Source of the DNA: Calothrix sp. NIES-2100
GTDB taxonomy: Bacteria > Cyanobacteriota > Cyanobacteriia > Cyanobacteriales > Nostocaceae
Direction of reading: 5' to 3'
Length of the DNA: 64,000 nucleotides
Assembly (NCBI RefSeq): GCF_002368195.1
Contig: NZ_AP018178.1
Span: 4,498,721-4,562,720, forward strand
Each line of letters starts with the position of its first letter. Position 1 is the first letter of the stretch. A model generated the notes under the pieces. That model ran no database searches, had not been told where the DNA came from, and saw only the letters and a list, made by a program, of their open reading frames with translations. A program made the position numbers and the translations under genes. Positions 1 through 9,025 of the stretch are shown piece after piece.

Positions 1-65
1 TCGATTAGTCAAGCTGCAAAACTGTCTATCAAAGCCACTGAAAAAAAGTTTTCGTTCATCCAGTA

Positions 66-206
66 TCACCACTTTGCAGTTACCTGTATCCATTCATCAA
101 GATGACGATGATTTAAAACTGTCGTTGCTAGAAACTGTTGTATCGTAACTAAACTGTCGTCAGAAAGCGACTGAGTTATATTGCCAAAAACGACTTTACT
201 GAGCAT
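66..206 (-). CDS. possible 46-residue small protein
   Basis: A short ATG-to-TGA frame on the minus strand, downstream of and co-oriented with the XRE gene, reads MLSKVVFGNITQSL... and ends VTAKW. The composition is protein-like, but no clear Shine-Dalgarno lies upstream and no family is recognised. The same stretch carries repeated AAACTGTC words, so it may be non-coding. Existence is uncertain. Confidence 0.2.
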   Translation of the reverse strand: MLSKVVFGNITQSLSDDSLVTIQQFLATTVLNHRHLDEWIQVTAKW

Positions 207-251
207 AAATTATGTCAAGGCTGGCATCACTACTATTCACCCAAGTCAAAC

Positions 252-605
252 TTACTTAATAACTGCCTGTACAGACTGGCTTCTGCTTGCTAAGGTTTCT
301 ACTCCCACAGAAACTACTTGAACCACAGCCTCAGTGGGGAGCGATCGCAATTTAGTAATAATCTGCTGTAATGTATCGTCAGACGGCAACTCTCCTTTTA
401 CCAGGTAGGTTTGCAATTCTGCCAGCGTCCATCCTTTTAAAGCTGCCAGCTTCTCAAGATTTTCAGTATCAGGGAAAGCCAAGCCAGATTCCCAGAAATT
501 AACGCAAGATTTACTCACACCCAACTGTTGAGAGAAACGACGTTGTGATGTAGCACCTCGTAGCCCTTTAATGAGTTCCGCTAATCTTTCTGCCTTGGTT
601 GCCAT
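252..605 (-). CDS. XRE-family helix-turn-helix regulator
   Basis: Small cytoplasmic DNA-binding protein of the Cro/CI (XRE, HTH_3) type, 117 residues. The first ~65 residues hold the helix-turn-helix: SQRRFSQQLGVSKSCVNFWE is the helix 2-turn-helix 3 unit, followed by the usual ESG..P....LEKLAALKGW helices. The C-terminal ~45 residues are predicted helical with no recognised domain. The start is ATG at 605. The gene is divergent from the ParB-like gene, with more than 500 bases of repeat-rich DNA between them, so it could regulate itself or that gene. This is inferred from position only; no target was demonstrated. Confidence 0.85.
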   Translation of the reverse strand: MATKAERLAELIKGLRGATSQRRFSQQLGVSKSCVNFWESGLAFPDTENLEKLAALKGWTLAELQTYLVKGELPSDDTLQQIITKLRSLPTEAVVQVVSVGVETLASRSQSVQAVIK

Positions 606-858
606 ATTAAGATTTTATACTTTTTCGGTGTGATTTTAGTGTCAAAGCTAATCAGAGCGTACCTAATGCGGTAAATTACTAAGAATAAGTGTCCAACTAA
701 TTAGACATATATGACTAAATAATCAGTCAATCGAGATTTTTGCGTAGTTATAAAAAGTCAGATGCCTCGTTTTTGAGACTTATGAACTTTTTATACTAAT
801 TGCGTTTAACTATGCCAATCCATGACACAGGACGAGGAAGGGTTGGGTAAAAACCTAG

Positions 859-1021
859 AAAAATCTGCCAGCCTCCGGAAAAATCGCCCCATCACAAAGG
901 AATATTTGGGTTGGAGTTTGGATCTTGTGGGGCGATTTTTCCCCACCTAATCTTGCCACTCAACCAAGAAACAGCTGGTGAGGCTGGCAGATTTTTCCGG
1001 ATTTGATGAAGCGGCAAGATT
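859..1021. repeat. nested inverted repeats upstream of the ParB-like gene
   Basis: Three interlocking inverted-repeat pairs lie in the non-coding 606-1142 gap. The outer pair is 17 bp and perfect (859-875, AAAAATCTGCCAGCCTC, against 980-996). The inner pair is 15 bp and perfect (877-891, GGAAAAATCGCCCCA, against 928-942). A third pair is 9 bp (949-957, AATCTTGCC, against 1013-1021). The first two arms share the word GGAAAAATC or AAAAATC. Candidates are a partition centromere or operator for the adjacent ParB-like gene, or a palindromic mobile repeat. The rest of the 606-1142 gap shows nothing further. Confidence 0.7.
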
Positions 1022-1142
1022 TTCATAGCTATTGGGCCAGAGAACTATCTCGATTTTACTTTACTACATCTGGCATTTCTGATGACGTGAAGAGTAACTG
1101 GCATCAGGATTTTTGGCAATTCTTTACAAAATAAGGGTTTCT

Positions 1143-2165
1143 ATGAGTGTGACTTCCCAACCCAATTCAATTTTTCAATCAGTTGACCCCAACTCGATAA
1201 AACCCCATCCGTTGTATTTGTCGATTTATGGAGAAGCAGAGGATGTTTCTGATGTGATGGGATTAATTAAAAACGCTCAGTACCCTAGACCACTACTGAT
1301 AACCATTGAAAATACCATCGTTAACGGACATCCTTATTGGAAAGCTGCACTGTTATTGGGTTGGAATCGCATTCCAGTCGAAGTAAGAGAATTTCCTCAT
1401 CAAGAAGCTGAAATAGAAGCGCTATTGTTGGAAAATGCTGCCCGCAAAAAAACGAACGAACAAAAAGTGCGTGAAGCCATTGCTTGGGAACGAATCGAAA
1501 AAGCCAAAGCCAAGCAACGACAACAAATAGCAGCAGCTACTACTAATAAAAAATTAGGCAGGAGTGCAGAAACAACGCTTCAGGAAAATTTTCCTGTATC
1601 GTCTCCAGGACAAACCCGCGATCAAGTAGCAAAGCTTGTAGGTTTAGGTAGTGGTCGTAACTATTCCAAGGCTAAAAAGGTAGTCACAGCAATAGATAAG
1701 CTCCGACAACAAGGTAATGACAAATCCGCTAGTGATTTACGAAAAGCCTTAAATGAGCAAAGTGTGGATGCAGCAACCAAACTGATAAAAGCACATCCAT
1801 CCCAAAGTGCAAAACAAACAGATGACCCTAAACGCAGTTGTTGGAATTGTCAATTTTGCAGTAAAGAACAGGTGAAGGATAACCACACCTTCTATTGCTA
1901 TAAATTCGGTTTGTTGAGCTTTCTAGAGAAGGATGCTCAAACAAGAGGCGAGGAATGTCTTGGATGGCAATATCGCTGGAATGTAAGTGAATCTGACAGT
2001 TGTCAATCTCTACCAAAGAACTCGTATTTCACACTCACATTGCCATTGCACTTACAAACAATGTTTGAGGACGCAGCACGAGCATCAGGAATGACTTTAG
2101 TGGACTGGACTTGTCATCATCTTTTACAAGCTGCCCAATCGGCGAAAATACCCTTAAAGGTCTAA
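1143..2165 (+). CDS. ParB/Srx-fold partition-like protein with C-terminal cysteine cluster
   Basis: About 340 residues. The N-terminal ~20-110 region matches the ParB/sulfiredoxin-like domain: SIKPHPLYLSIYG, then LLITIENTIVNGHPYWKAALLLGW with the NGH..W.AA pattern, then VEVREF. A helical central part contains the DNA-binding-like VAKLVGLGSGRNYSKAKKVV. The C-terminal third has CWNCQFC...YCYKFG...EECLGW, a probable metal-binding cluster. The start is set at the ATG at 1143 (MSVTSQ); an in-frame TTG-type start at 1113 adds ten weak residues. In plasmids such proteins act in segregation or as transcription/nuclease-type ParB relatives. No ParA is visible, so partition is an inference. The nested repeats just upstream could be its site. 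Confidence 0.75.
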   Translation: MSVTSQPNSIFQSVDPNSIKPHPLYLSIYGEAEDVSDVMGLIKNAQYPRPLLITIENTIVNGHPYWKAALLLGWNRIPVEVREFPHQEAEIEALLLENAARKKTNEQKVREAIAWERIEKAKAKQRQQIAAATTNKKLGRSAETTLQENFPVSSPGQTRDQVAKLVGLGSGRNYSKAKKVVTAIDKLRQQGNDKSASDLRKALNEQSVDAATKLIKAHPSQSAKQTDDPKRSCWNCQFCSKEQVKDNHTFYCYKFGLLSFLEKDAQTRGEECLGWQYRWNVSESDSCQSLPKNSYFTLTLPLHLQTMFEDAARASGMTLVDWTCHHLLQAAQSAKIPLKV

Positions 2166-2265
2166 AAAATAGCTATAAATCTCCAATTGAGCCAATTTTA
2201 TAACAAAAGAACTTCATTTCTATACTTTGGCTAGCTAAAATTGCCGTATTCAAGAGCTGAAACTC

Positions 2266-2394
2266 ATGCCAGGAACTGCGAAAAAAGGCAAGCATTCCAG
2301 CAAAAAAAATCCTTGTCCTGTTTGTGGGCATACCACAGGAAGTTGTAAGTTTAAATATTTAAGTTACTGTCCTTCCAGCAATATAGACAATTAA
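2266..2394 (+). pseudogene. fragment with plasmid-replication-type zinc finger
   Basis: A 42-codon frame reads MPGTAKKGKHSSKKNPCPVC, then GHTTGSCKFKYLSYC, and stops. The lysine-rich start followed by NPCPVCG.....C resembles the N-terminal zinc finger of the large DUF3854/primase-like replication proteins of cyanobacterial plasmids. The remaining ~900 residues are absent, so this is most simply a truncated remnant. The family assignment is from memory of the motif and is moderate at best. Confidence 0.4.
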
Positions 2395-2787
2395 AGGAGG
2401 CAGGAGGCAGAAGGGACAAAACAGAAAGGGATTCTAACCCCTCATGTTCTGAGTCCACTGAACTTCGTTCAGTGGGGGTCTTAAACTCTTGTTCTCTCGA
2501 GTCACAGCATTTGTCAGAGGTCAGTTTTCCTCTTGCCTTTTGCTTCCAAAGATAAAATATATTTCTATGTATACTACGGGTATTTGCTAGTAAATTTTTA
2601 TCAAAATAACCACGTAATAATATACTTTTTGAAGATAAAATTATACGCAATAACTATTTTTTGGGTATCTATACATAAATTAAAAGTCAATATTTTGACT
2701 CAATAAATAAATTATTTAACCCTATAAACATATGAGTTAAATATCCGGCAATTGGTTGATGTAAATGCAATCAATCGAAAGTTAATT
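2395..2787. other. non-coding gap with a 9-bp hairpin
   Basis: No convincing gene is seen in this stretch. It starts with purine-rich GGAGGCAGGAGGC repeats and contains a perfect hairpin at 2455-2475 (CCACTGAAC, loop TTC, GTTCAGTGG). That kind of hairpin is common in Nostoc intergenic and IS200/IS605-associated sequence. The right part is very AT-rich and probably holds the promoter of the conjugation operon. Confidence 0.5.
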
Positions 2788-3372
2788 ATGGATATAGAAT
2801 TTTTTTTGATTCCTATGCTCTCGAAACCGTCCAAAGATTGTGACTTACGTCAAGGAAATCACGCTCGTTCATCTGGGTTAATCCTGACGGCAACTACCAC
2901 AACAATCATAGATGTAGTCATTAACCCAAGTTTGATTGGAATTACGACATTGGCTATTTCGACATTGGGAACGAGCGCAATATTTTTTCGGCGCGAGTTG
3001 GACGGTTTATTCCATACCATCGCCAAATTTTCTGGAAAATACAAAATAACTTCATCTGCATTAACAGTTTTGGGTGCATTCTTACTTCTAGATGCTCTTT
3101 CAACGACCGTACAAGCACAATTTTTGCAAAATGCAGAAACTTGGATGACAGGGCAATTTACAGGTGCTCAAGAAGCAATTACTTTATCGTTTAACGTCCT
3201 GAGAGGATTATTCATACTGTACTTGGGAATTTCTTTGGTACGTGTTGTCCAAGCAGCTCGTCAGGATGAAGATTGGCAAAATTTAGCCCGGACACCGATG
3301 ATTATTTTGATTGCGGTGACAATGGGTGATATTCTGGCAAATTTAATTATTGGAGGTGGTACTGGAACCTGA
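2788..3372 (+). CDS. VirB2/TrbC-like pilin precursor of the type IV secretion operon
   Basis: First gene of the conjugation-type operon. About 194 residues from ATG 2788; an upstream TTG at 2752 is an alternative start. The protein has a long leader with a hydrophobic stretch ending in ALSTTVQA/QFLQ, a plausible signal-peptidase site. The mature part has two membrane helices (ITLSFNVLRGLFILYLGISL and MIILIAVTMGDILANLIIGG) separated by a short basic loop. That layout, and the position directly before VirB3- and VirB4-like genes, is what VirB2 cyclic-pilin precursors show. The similarity is structural, with no sequence signature, so pilin function is an inference. Confidence 0.6.
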   Translation: MDIEFFLIPMLSKPSKDCDLRQGNHARSSGLILTATTTTIIDVVINPSLIGITTLAISTLGTSAIFFRRELDGLFHTIAKFSGKYKITSSALTVLGAFLLLDALSTTVQAQFLQNAETWMTGQFTGAQEAITLSFNVLRGLFILYLGISLVRVVQAARQDEDWQNLARTPMIILIAVTMGDILANLIIGGGTGT

Positions 3373-3394
3373 ACTAAAACTGGAGGATAAAACT

Positions 3395-3730
3395 ATGGAG
3401 GATAAATCAAAATACCGTAAAGTTAATGGCACAGTGGGAAAAGTACCAAATATTGGACTATTTCCATCAGATCAATTAATCCCTTGGGCAATAATTTGTG
3501 GACTTTCTTACTACTTGGCACATGGTTTATTTAGACTGAATTGGGTTTGGACTTGTGCAGCAGCAGCTTGGGGAATTGCAACTTGGTGGATACTTACAGC
3601 CAATGGCGCTTGGCGTATTTTATCCAAATTTGTTGCTACTCCCCATTGGACAAGGATTCGCTGTTTATACCAGCCGATTGTAGATTCAACTATCACTAAT
3701 CCGAAACCAGAGAATCAAATTAGAAAATAG
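3395..3730 (+). CDS. VirB3-like small inner-membrane protein
   Basis: 111 residues from ATG 3395, chosen because GGAGG lies 8 bases upstream; a TTG at 3350 would overlap the previous gene. A polar N-terminus is followed by two closely spaced membrane helices (LIPWAIICGLSYYLAHGLF and WVWTCAAAAWGIATWWILTA) and a cytoplasmic tail. Small two-helix proteins just before the VirB4 ATPase are the VirB3/TraL type, which dock the ATPase to the membrane complex. The gene sits between the pilin-like and ATPase genes in one run. Identification rests on size, topology and order. Confidence 0.6.
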   Translation: MEDKSKYRKVNGTVGKVPNIGLFPSDQLIPWAIICGLSYYLAHGLFRLNWVWTCAAAAWGIATWWILTANGAWRILSKFVATPHWTRIRCLYQPIVDSTITNPKPENQIRK

Positions 3731-3741
3731 TAGGTTGCGAT

Positions 3742-6462
3742 GTGAGTATCAAATCAAAAGTTGGTAAACGGATTGTAGAAAATGGAGAGAGAAAAATTCG
3801 ACTAACACCTCTTGAAGATGCATTTGCACTAGTGACAATGTTGCAAATAAATCTACAAGGGCGTTCAATTGGTGCTTATCTTCTACGCAAAGGTGTTGAC
3901 AATTTTTTGATTCAATTTGGATTTGAATGTACAGGTATTCATTCCACATTACGCAACGAACAAATTGACCCCGTGTTTGATGCGATTGAATCAGGATTGA
4001 AGGATTTACCATCCGGGGAACGTTTAACCATCCATCTTAGTTCGTTTACCAACGACACATCACGACAGCAACAACTGAAGAATTTGAGCGATATTGCCCC
4101 TAACAAAGAACTGCAATATCTCTTGCTAGGAGAACGCTGTAGGACACAAAAACTCACGATTCAAGGAGTTCGCAAACCGAAAAAGCTACGTCTTTATTGC
4201 ACCTACACAGTTGAAACCAATAGCACTGGTACAAGTGATGCAATTGAAAAAATCCTCTCAAAATTAGAGCGTTCTTGGAAATCATTTACAGGAGAAATCA
4301 ACGAACTACAATTTATCGCCATCGAACGATTATTACACGCATCTTTTACTGACGGATTCCAATTATGGGAGCAATTACTATCAAACAAAATGGGGCTAGA
4401 TATCCACCCAATGAATGCCGATAAACTTTGGTCAGAACTATGGCAGCGATTTAACAACACACCACCCCGTCCAATTCCCCAACTTTTAATTCTCGATGAA
4501 AACGGACTGCGAGAGGAAATTTACTCAGATGTCGCCCCCACATCTTTCCTCATGGAGTCCGAATCCTCCATTCCTATTGCAGATAGATGTTGGGTACATC
4601 TCAAAGAAAAATACATTGCAGCCCTTACTTTTGTAAATAAACCCGGTGGTTGGGCGGATAAAGAACGACAAATGAATTATTTATGGGAGGTTTTATCAAG
4701 AGAAAGAGTTTATGACACCGAGATTTACTGTCAGTTGATGCGAGCTTCGGAAACGTTGGTGAAAACTAATATGCAGCGTTTGACGAAACAGGCAAACACA
4801 TCAGCCGCACTTGCACAGAATAAAAACTCAGTTGATGTAAAATCGCTACTTAACATCAAAAAATCTGTTGCTGCACAAGAGGAACTTTATGAAGGTGCTG
4901 TTCCCATTCACGTAGCGACAGTATTTTTGGTATACCGCAAAACCCGCGAACAATTAGACGAAGCTTGCCGTTACTTGCAATCCTGCTTTCTGCGTCCAGC
5001 TTGGGTTGTTAGAGAAACCGAATATCCCTGGCGAATTTGGTTACAAACTTTACCAGTAGTTTGGGAACGCTTAATGACTGCACCTTTTAATCGTAGGTTG
5101 CTTTACTTAAGTGGTGAAGTACCAGGATTGATGCCACTAGTGCGAACCAAAGCTTGGGATAGTAGCGGTTTTGAGTTAATCGCAGAAGAAGGAGGAACGC
5201 CAGTATTTCTCGATTTGTACAACCAACACAAAAACTTGGGATTATTGGCTACCACCCGTGCAGGCAAAAGTGTTTTGGCATCGGGGATTATTACGCAAGC
5301 CTTGGCTCATGGAATGCCTGTGGTAGCAATGGATTATCCGAAACCAGATGGAACTAGCACTTTTACGGACTACACCCAATTTATGGGTAAGGATGGTGCA
5401 TATTTCGATATTGGGAAGGAATCAAGTAACTTGTTCGAGTTACCAAATTTACGGGATTTACCACCAAAGTTGCAGCAGGAAAGATTTGAGGATTATAAAG
5501 ATTTTCTCGCTAATGCGATCCTGGCAATGGTTTCAGGAAACCGCAGAGGTAGTCAGGAATCGAATGTGCTTACAGATAACGTGCGATCGCTTATTGCTTT
5601 GGCTTTGAAAGCATTTTTTAGTGATGATTTAATCCGCGATCGCTATGCGGCTGCATACACTAACGGCTTTGGCTCGGATGAATGGTCTGTAATGCCGACA
5701 TTGCAAGACTTTCTAAGTTTCTGCTCCCACGAACGATTACGCTTAGATTCCCTAACTGGCGATATCAAAGCAGGTTTGGAAACTATAAGGCTGCGTTTAC
5801 GATTCTGGCTTTCTAGCCGAGTGGGACAAGCATTGGCGCAACCTTCCACTTTCCGCAGCGATGCACGACTATTGATATTTGCATTACGTAACCTTTCCAA
5901 CGATGAAGATGCAGCAATTTTGAGTCTGAGTGCTTACAGTGCTGCATTACGAAGAGCTTTAGCATCTCCGGCAAGCATCTTTTTCATTGATGAAAGCCCA
6001 ATTTTATTTGAATTTGATGCGATCTCCGCCTTGGTTGGCAGACTTTGTGCCAATGGTGCAAAAGCTGGAATCAGAGTAATTTTATCCGCTCAAGACCCCG
6101 ATACGATCGCAAAATCTCCATCAGGTTCCAAGATTTTTCAAAACTTAACCACTCGTTTGATTGGACGTATTCAACCGACTGCTGTTGATAGTTTTACAAG
6201 CATTTTGAAGTATCCCCAGGAGATTATTTCTCGTAATGCCACAGAAAGTTTCTTTCCTAAAAAGGAGGGTTTTTATTCACAATGGCTGCTGGATGATAAC
6301 GGAATATTTACTTTTTGTCGTTATTATCCAGCATTTAACTTATTAGCGGTAGTGGCAAATAATCCTTCAGAGCAAGAGCAGAGAACACAAGCTTTGTCGA
6401 AGTATCCAGATAAATTTGTTGCTTTGACAGAGCTTTCTAGGCAACTAGTAAAAACAAAGTAG
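3742..6462 (+). CDS. VirB4/TraC-family conjugation ATPase
   Basis: 906 residues, the usual length for VirB4/TraC motors that energise pilus assembly and secretion at the inner membrane. GTG start at 3742. The C-terminal half is the RecA-like domain: the P-loop region reads LGLLATTRAGKSVLASGI (K509, S510), Walker B is IFFIDES (D750, E751), and the following CANGAKAGIRVILSAQDPDT is the helicase-like sensor region. The N-terminal ~450 residues are the helical VirB4 domain, with YRKTREQLDEACRYLQS typical of the family. Oddity: the Walker A is ATTRAGKS, not GxxxxGK[ST], so its first glycine is replaced by alanine. Part of the uninterrupted T4SS run; family confidence is high. Confidence 0.88.
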   Translation: MSIKSKVGKRIVENGERKIRLTPLEDAFALVTMLQINLQGRSIGAYLLRKGVDNFLIQFGFECTGIHSTLRNEQIDPVFDAIESGLKDLPSGERLTIHLSSFTNDTSRQQQLKNLSDIAPNKELQYLLLGERCRTQKLTIQGVRKPKKLRLYCTYTVETNSTGTSDAIEKILSKLERSWKSFTGEINELQFIAIERLLHASFTDGFQLWEQLLSNKMGLDIHPMNADKLWSELWQRFNNTPPRPIPQLLILDENGLREEIYSDVAPTSFLMESESSIPIADRCWVHLKEKYIAALTFVNKPGGWADKERQMNYLWEVLSRERVYDTEIYCQLMRASETLVKTNMQRLTKQANTSAALAQNKNSVDVKSLLNIKKSVAAQEELYEGAVPIHVATVFLVYRKTREQLDEACRYLQSCFLRPAWVVRETEYPWRIWLQTLPVVWERLMTAPFNRRLLYLSGEVPGLMPLVRTKAWDSSGFELIAEEGGTPVFLDLYNQHKNLGLLATTRAGKSVLASGIITQALAHGMPVVAMDYPKPDGTSTFTDYTQFMGKDGAYFDIGKESSNLFELPNLRDLPPKLQQERFEDYKDFLANAILAMVSGNRRGSQESNVLTDNVRSLIALALKAFFSDDLIRDRYAAAYTNGFGSDEWSVMPTLQDFLSFCSHERLRLDSLTGDIKAGLETIRLRLRFWLSSRVGQALAQPSTFRSDARLLIFALRNLSNDEDAAILSLSAYSAALRRALASPASIFFIDESPILFEFDAISALVGRLCANGAKAGIRVILSAQDPDTIAKSPSGSKIFQNLTTRLIGRIQPTAVDSFTSILKYPQEIISRNATESFFPKKEGFYSQWLLDDNGIFTFCRYYPAFNLLAVVANNPSEQEQRTQALSKYPDKFVALTELSRQLVKTK

Positions 6463-6470
6463 TTCAGAGT

Positions 6471-7184
6471 ATGAACAACCTCAATAAATTGACAATAAGC
6501 ATAGTTGGCATAGCCATAATATCAACAATTGGCGTTTCAAGTGCTGATGCATTAGAGATATCGAATCCCCTAGCAAAAGTATTTGAGCAATGGCAAGAGC
6601 AATTAAGCTCTCTAGATAAATATATTAACTCAATAGTCTCTCGCAAATTAGGTAATTTATCAAAATCTGTACAAGGAGATTTACAAGCAGCAGTTAATGA
6701 ATCAGTTGGGGCATTGGGTTTACCTGATGCAACAGAAACGAGAGAAAAAATTGAAGAGATTGCAGCTTCAAATAATAGCGCAGTTAATAGCGTTGACAAA
6801 GTAACCAATGAAATTGACCGTCAAATTACCCGTGCTGATTCAGATACAACTTTGAGTAAAGAAGGGCAAGAACTTACAAAAAAGCAAGTTGAAAAAACCC
6901 AAACTTCGATTGAACAAGTTCAGGCTGATGCTAGTGCTGCTCAAGATGATGTTGTTACCCAAAATGTGATGAAAAGGATGGCTCAACAAAATACCCAAAT
7001 AGCCGGAATTTTAGGAGCAATGAGAACTGATGGATTGAAATCAAAACAATCTCAAGATTTGGCGAATCTTAACTTGACTAATATTTCCCGCTCATTGGAT
7101 GGTCAAAATCAAGTACGTCAAAAAGAAACTGTAGGTCAAGGCTTCAGCAATTTGAGAACTGCATCTCAAGCACGACTATTTTAG
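6471..7184 (+). CDS. exported VirB5/TrbJ-like coiled-coil protein
   Basis: 237 residues with a signal peptide (MNNLNKLTISIVGIAIIS...SSADA/LE) and a mature part that is almost entirely alpha-helical and polar. Segments such as EKTQTSIEQVQADASAAQDD and KRMAQQNTQIAGILGAMR, rich in Q, N and A, are typical coiled coil. VirB5/TrbJ minor pilins occupy this place between VirB4 and VirB6 and have the same architecture. It follows the ATPase by 8 bases, so translational coupling is likely. No motif fixes the family; the call is from topology and gene order. Confidence 0.6.
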   Translation: MNNLNKLTISIVGIAIISTIGVSSADALEISNPLAKVFEQWQEQLSSLDKYINSIVSRKLGNLSKSVQGDLQAAVNESVGALGLPDATETREKIEEIAASNNSAVNSVDKVTNEIDRQITRADSDTTLSKEGQELTKKQVEKTQTSIEQVQADASAAQDDVVTQNVMKRMAQQNTQIAGILGAMRTDGLKSKQSQDLANLNLTNISRSLDGQNQVRQKETVGQGFSNLRTASQARLF

Positions 7185-7200
7185 TTGAAGATGCACCCGG

Positions 7201-8226
7201 ATGTTCTACTATTTTTTGAGATACGGACTAATTCTTTCCCAAGCTCAAGTGCCGAACCCTGGACAAGCAGCTTCCACAATCACCGAAGATGGTGTAGCTG
7301 CGAGTGAAGCTGTTGCCAAGTCAATAGATAAGCTGTGGAACGATGTTTTAAGTGGAGGATTGTATAGTGCGATCGCAAATCTCGGCATCTTCTTCGCAGT
7401 TGGTACTCTCCTAATTTTCATCGTCCAATGGACGAAAGAAATGATAGATGGTGACAGTTCCAGGGGATTTACAGAAATAATCTGGCCCATCGTAGTCATC
7501 GTCCTACTTGCCAACAATGCTCAACCATTAGCAGCCGTCACCCAAGGACTTAGAGGAATTATTAACCAAACGAATCAAACTCTTTTAGCTTCGACATCTG
7601 CTTCTATTCAGTTGCAAGAAGCTTATCAGCAAGTCATGCTCAAGACGGGAAAGGGAGATGCTATTCAATCATTGATCGCTCAATGTAATGCGATCGCTGA
7701 CCCAACGCAACAAGCCCAATGTCTTCAAAATGCTTCCAAGCAAGCTAAGGACATAGAATCCCAGCTAGATAACGACAATCGCCCTGATTGGCTCAAAGGA
7801 GTCAGCGATTTTTTTAACACCAACATTTTTCAGCTAACAGTGCGGGGTTGGTTGCTAGCATTGGCGATCTCGTTTCAATGGATAGTCGAAGTTTGCTTAT
7901 TACTGACTGCCCTATTAGGCCCGCTTGCAGTAGGAGGTTCATTACTCCCAGTCGGTAATAAAGCAATTTTTGCATGGTTAACAGGATTCTTTTCCGTCGG
8001 AATGATTAAGCTTTGTTTCAATATTATTTCTGGTTTGGTCGCCACAATAGTGCTGAATGCTAACAACAACGACCCAATGATTTTTGCTTTTGCAATTGGT
8101 ATTCTCGCCCCAATTTTATCTGTAGTTTTAGCTGCGGGTGGAGGAATGGCAATTTTTAGAAGTTTCTCCAGTCTGGCGAGTTTTGGGCTTTCTTCAGTTG
8201 TGATGAGGATAGTTAATAAATCCTAA
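7201..8226 (+). CDS. VirB6/TrbL-like polytopic membrane protein
   Basis: 341 residues with at least five predicted membrane helices: YSAIANLGIFFAVGTLLIFI, EIIWPIVVIVLLANNA, LLALAISFQWIVEVCLLLTA, a Gly/Ala-rich pair and IFAFAIGILAPILSVVLAAG. Between helices 2 and 3 lies a large hydrophilic loop with two cysteines (AQCNAIADPTQQAQC), probably periplasmic. This is the topology of the VirB6/TrbL inner-membrane channel component. Its position after the VirB5-like gene supports the call. The C-terminus is short, without the long tail of some TrbL proteins. Confidence 0.65.
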   Translation: MFYYFLRYGLILSQAQVPNPGQAASTITEDGVAASEAVAKSIDKLWNDVLSGGLYSAIANLGIFFAVGTLLIFIVQWTKEMIDGDSSRGFTEIIWPIVVIVLLANNAQPLAAVTQGLRGIINQTNQTLLASTSASIQLQEAYQQVMLKTGKGDAIQSLIAQCNAIADPTQQAQCLQNASKQAKDIESQLDNDNRPDWLKGVSDFFNTNIFQLTVRGWLLALAISFQWIVEVCLLLTALLGPLAVGGSLLPVGNKAIFAWLTGFFSVGMIKLCFNIISGLVATIVLNANNNDPMIFAFAIGILAPILSVVLAAGGGMAIFRSFSSLASFGLSSVVMRIVNKS

Positions 8227-8236
8227 AACATTGTTT

Positions 8237-9025
8237 ATGGCTATTTTAGATTCAGAGTCTACACAAAAAAATCGATTGCGATTTTTAAATCGTGCTTCAA
8301 AAAGTGTTTCAACTGGTGACGCATTAGCATTATTTGCTTTAGGTACTTTTGGATTACACCTCATTACTTTTTTCGTACTTTTATTATTGTATGGTTCCTA
8401 TTCACAGTTAAATAAAAAAGCGCCTCCAAGTTTAGTACAACTAGAGACAGGTTCTGCAATTAAAGTTGCACCTATTGGTAGTCTAGAACGCACTCCTCAA
8501 GTAATTCTGCATTTTGTTTCTGACACAATGACTTTGATGATGAATTGGTCGGGAACGCTACCACCTACTACTGTTGAAGAAGCAGCTAAACCAAAACCTG
8601 ACCCCGGTGTAAATATTGGCAACAGAGAATTTAGAGGTAGTAAGATTACATCAGCAGCATGGCAAGCATCTTATGCGTTATCAGAAGATTTCCGTAAAGA
8701 GTTTTTAAAAGTGCTGGCTGCGATTACACCATCAGGAGTTTTTCAAGGCAAGACACAAGTAGTTTTAGTCCCGCTTTCAATTCAATCACCAATAAAAATC
8801 TCCGAGGGTAAATGGAAAGTAAAAATGGTTGCTAACCTGACAGTTTTTGCTCAGAATAGCAATTTAGGGGAAATAATTCCATTTAATAAAGAAATATTTA
8901 TTAGGGCAGTTGTCCCACCACAATCGCCAAATCAAGTTGATGGTTTAGCAGCAGTAATTTACCAGGTGCGTGCGAGTGGCTTAGAAATTTATGCGATTCG
9001 GGATTTAGCACAGGAGAATTTGTAA
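8237..9025 (+). CDS. VirB8/TraE-like bitopic membrane protein
   Basis: About 262 residues from ATG 8237 (a TTG six bases earlier is possible). A basic cytoplasmic N-terminus leads into one membrane helix (ALALFALGTFGLHLITFFVL) and a ~200-residue periplasmic domain with alternating beta-like segments (QVVLVPLSIQSPIKISEGKW, VKMVANLTVFAQ). Single-pass proteins of this size between VirB6 and VirB10 are VirB8/TraE scaffold proteins. The stop codon overlaps the start of the next gene in TAATG, so the two are translationally coupled. No diagnostic motif was recognised. Confidence 0.5.
   Translation: MAILDSESTQKNRLRFLNRASKSVSTGDALALFALGTFGLHLITFFVLLLLYGSYSQLNKKAPPSLVQLETGSAIKVAPIGSLERTPQVILHFVSDTMTLMMNWSGTLPPTTVEEAAKPKPDPGVNIGNREFRGSKITSAAWQASYALSEDFRKEFLKVLAAITPSGVFQGKTQVVLVPLSIQSPIKISEGKWKVKMVANLTVFAQNSNLGEIIPFNKEIFIRAVVPPQSPNQVDGLAAVIYQVRASGLEIYAIRDLAQENL

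Noticed and set aside
1..251. AAACTGTC direct repeats as iterons
   Set aside because: Only three loosely similar copies with irregular spacing; insufficient to call an origin.
2351..2650. 99-codon minus-strand ORF
   Set aside because: Runs antisense through hairpin and purine-rich DNA; low-quality composition, no ribosome site, no family resemblance.
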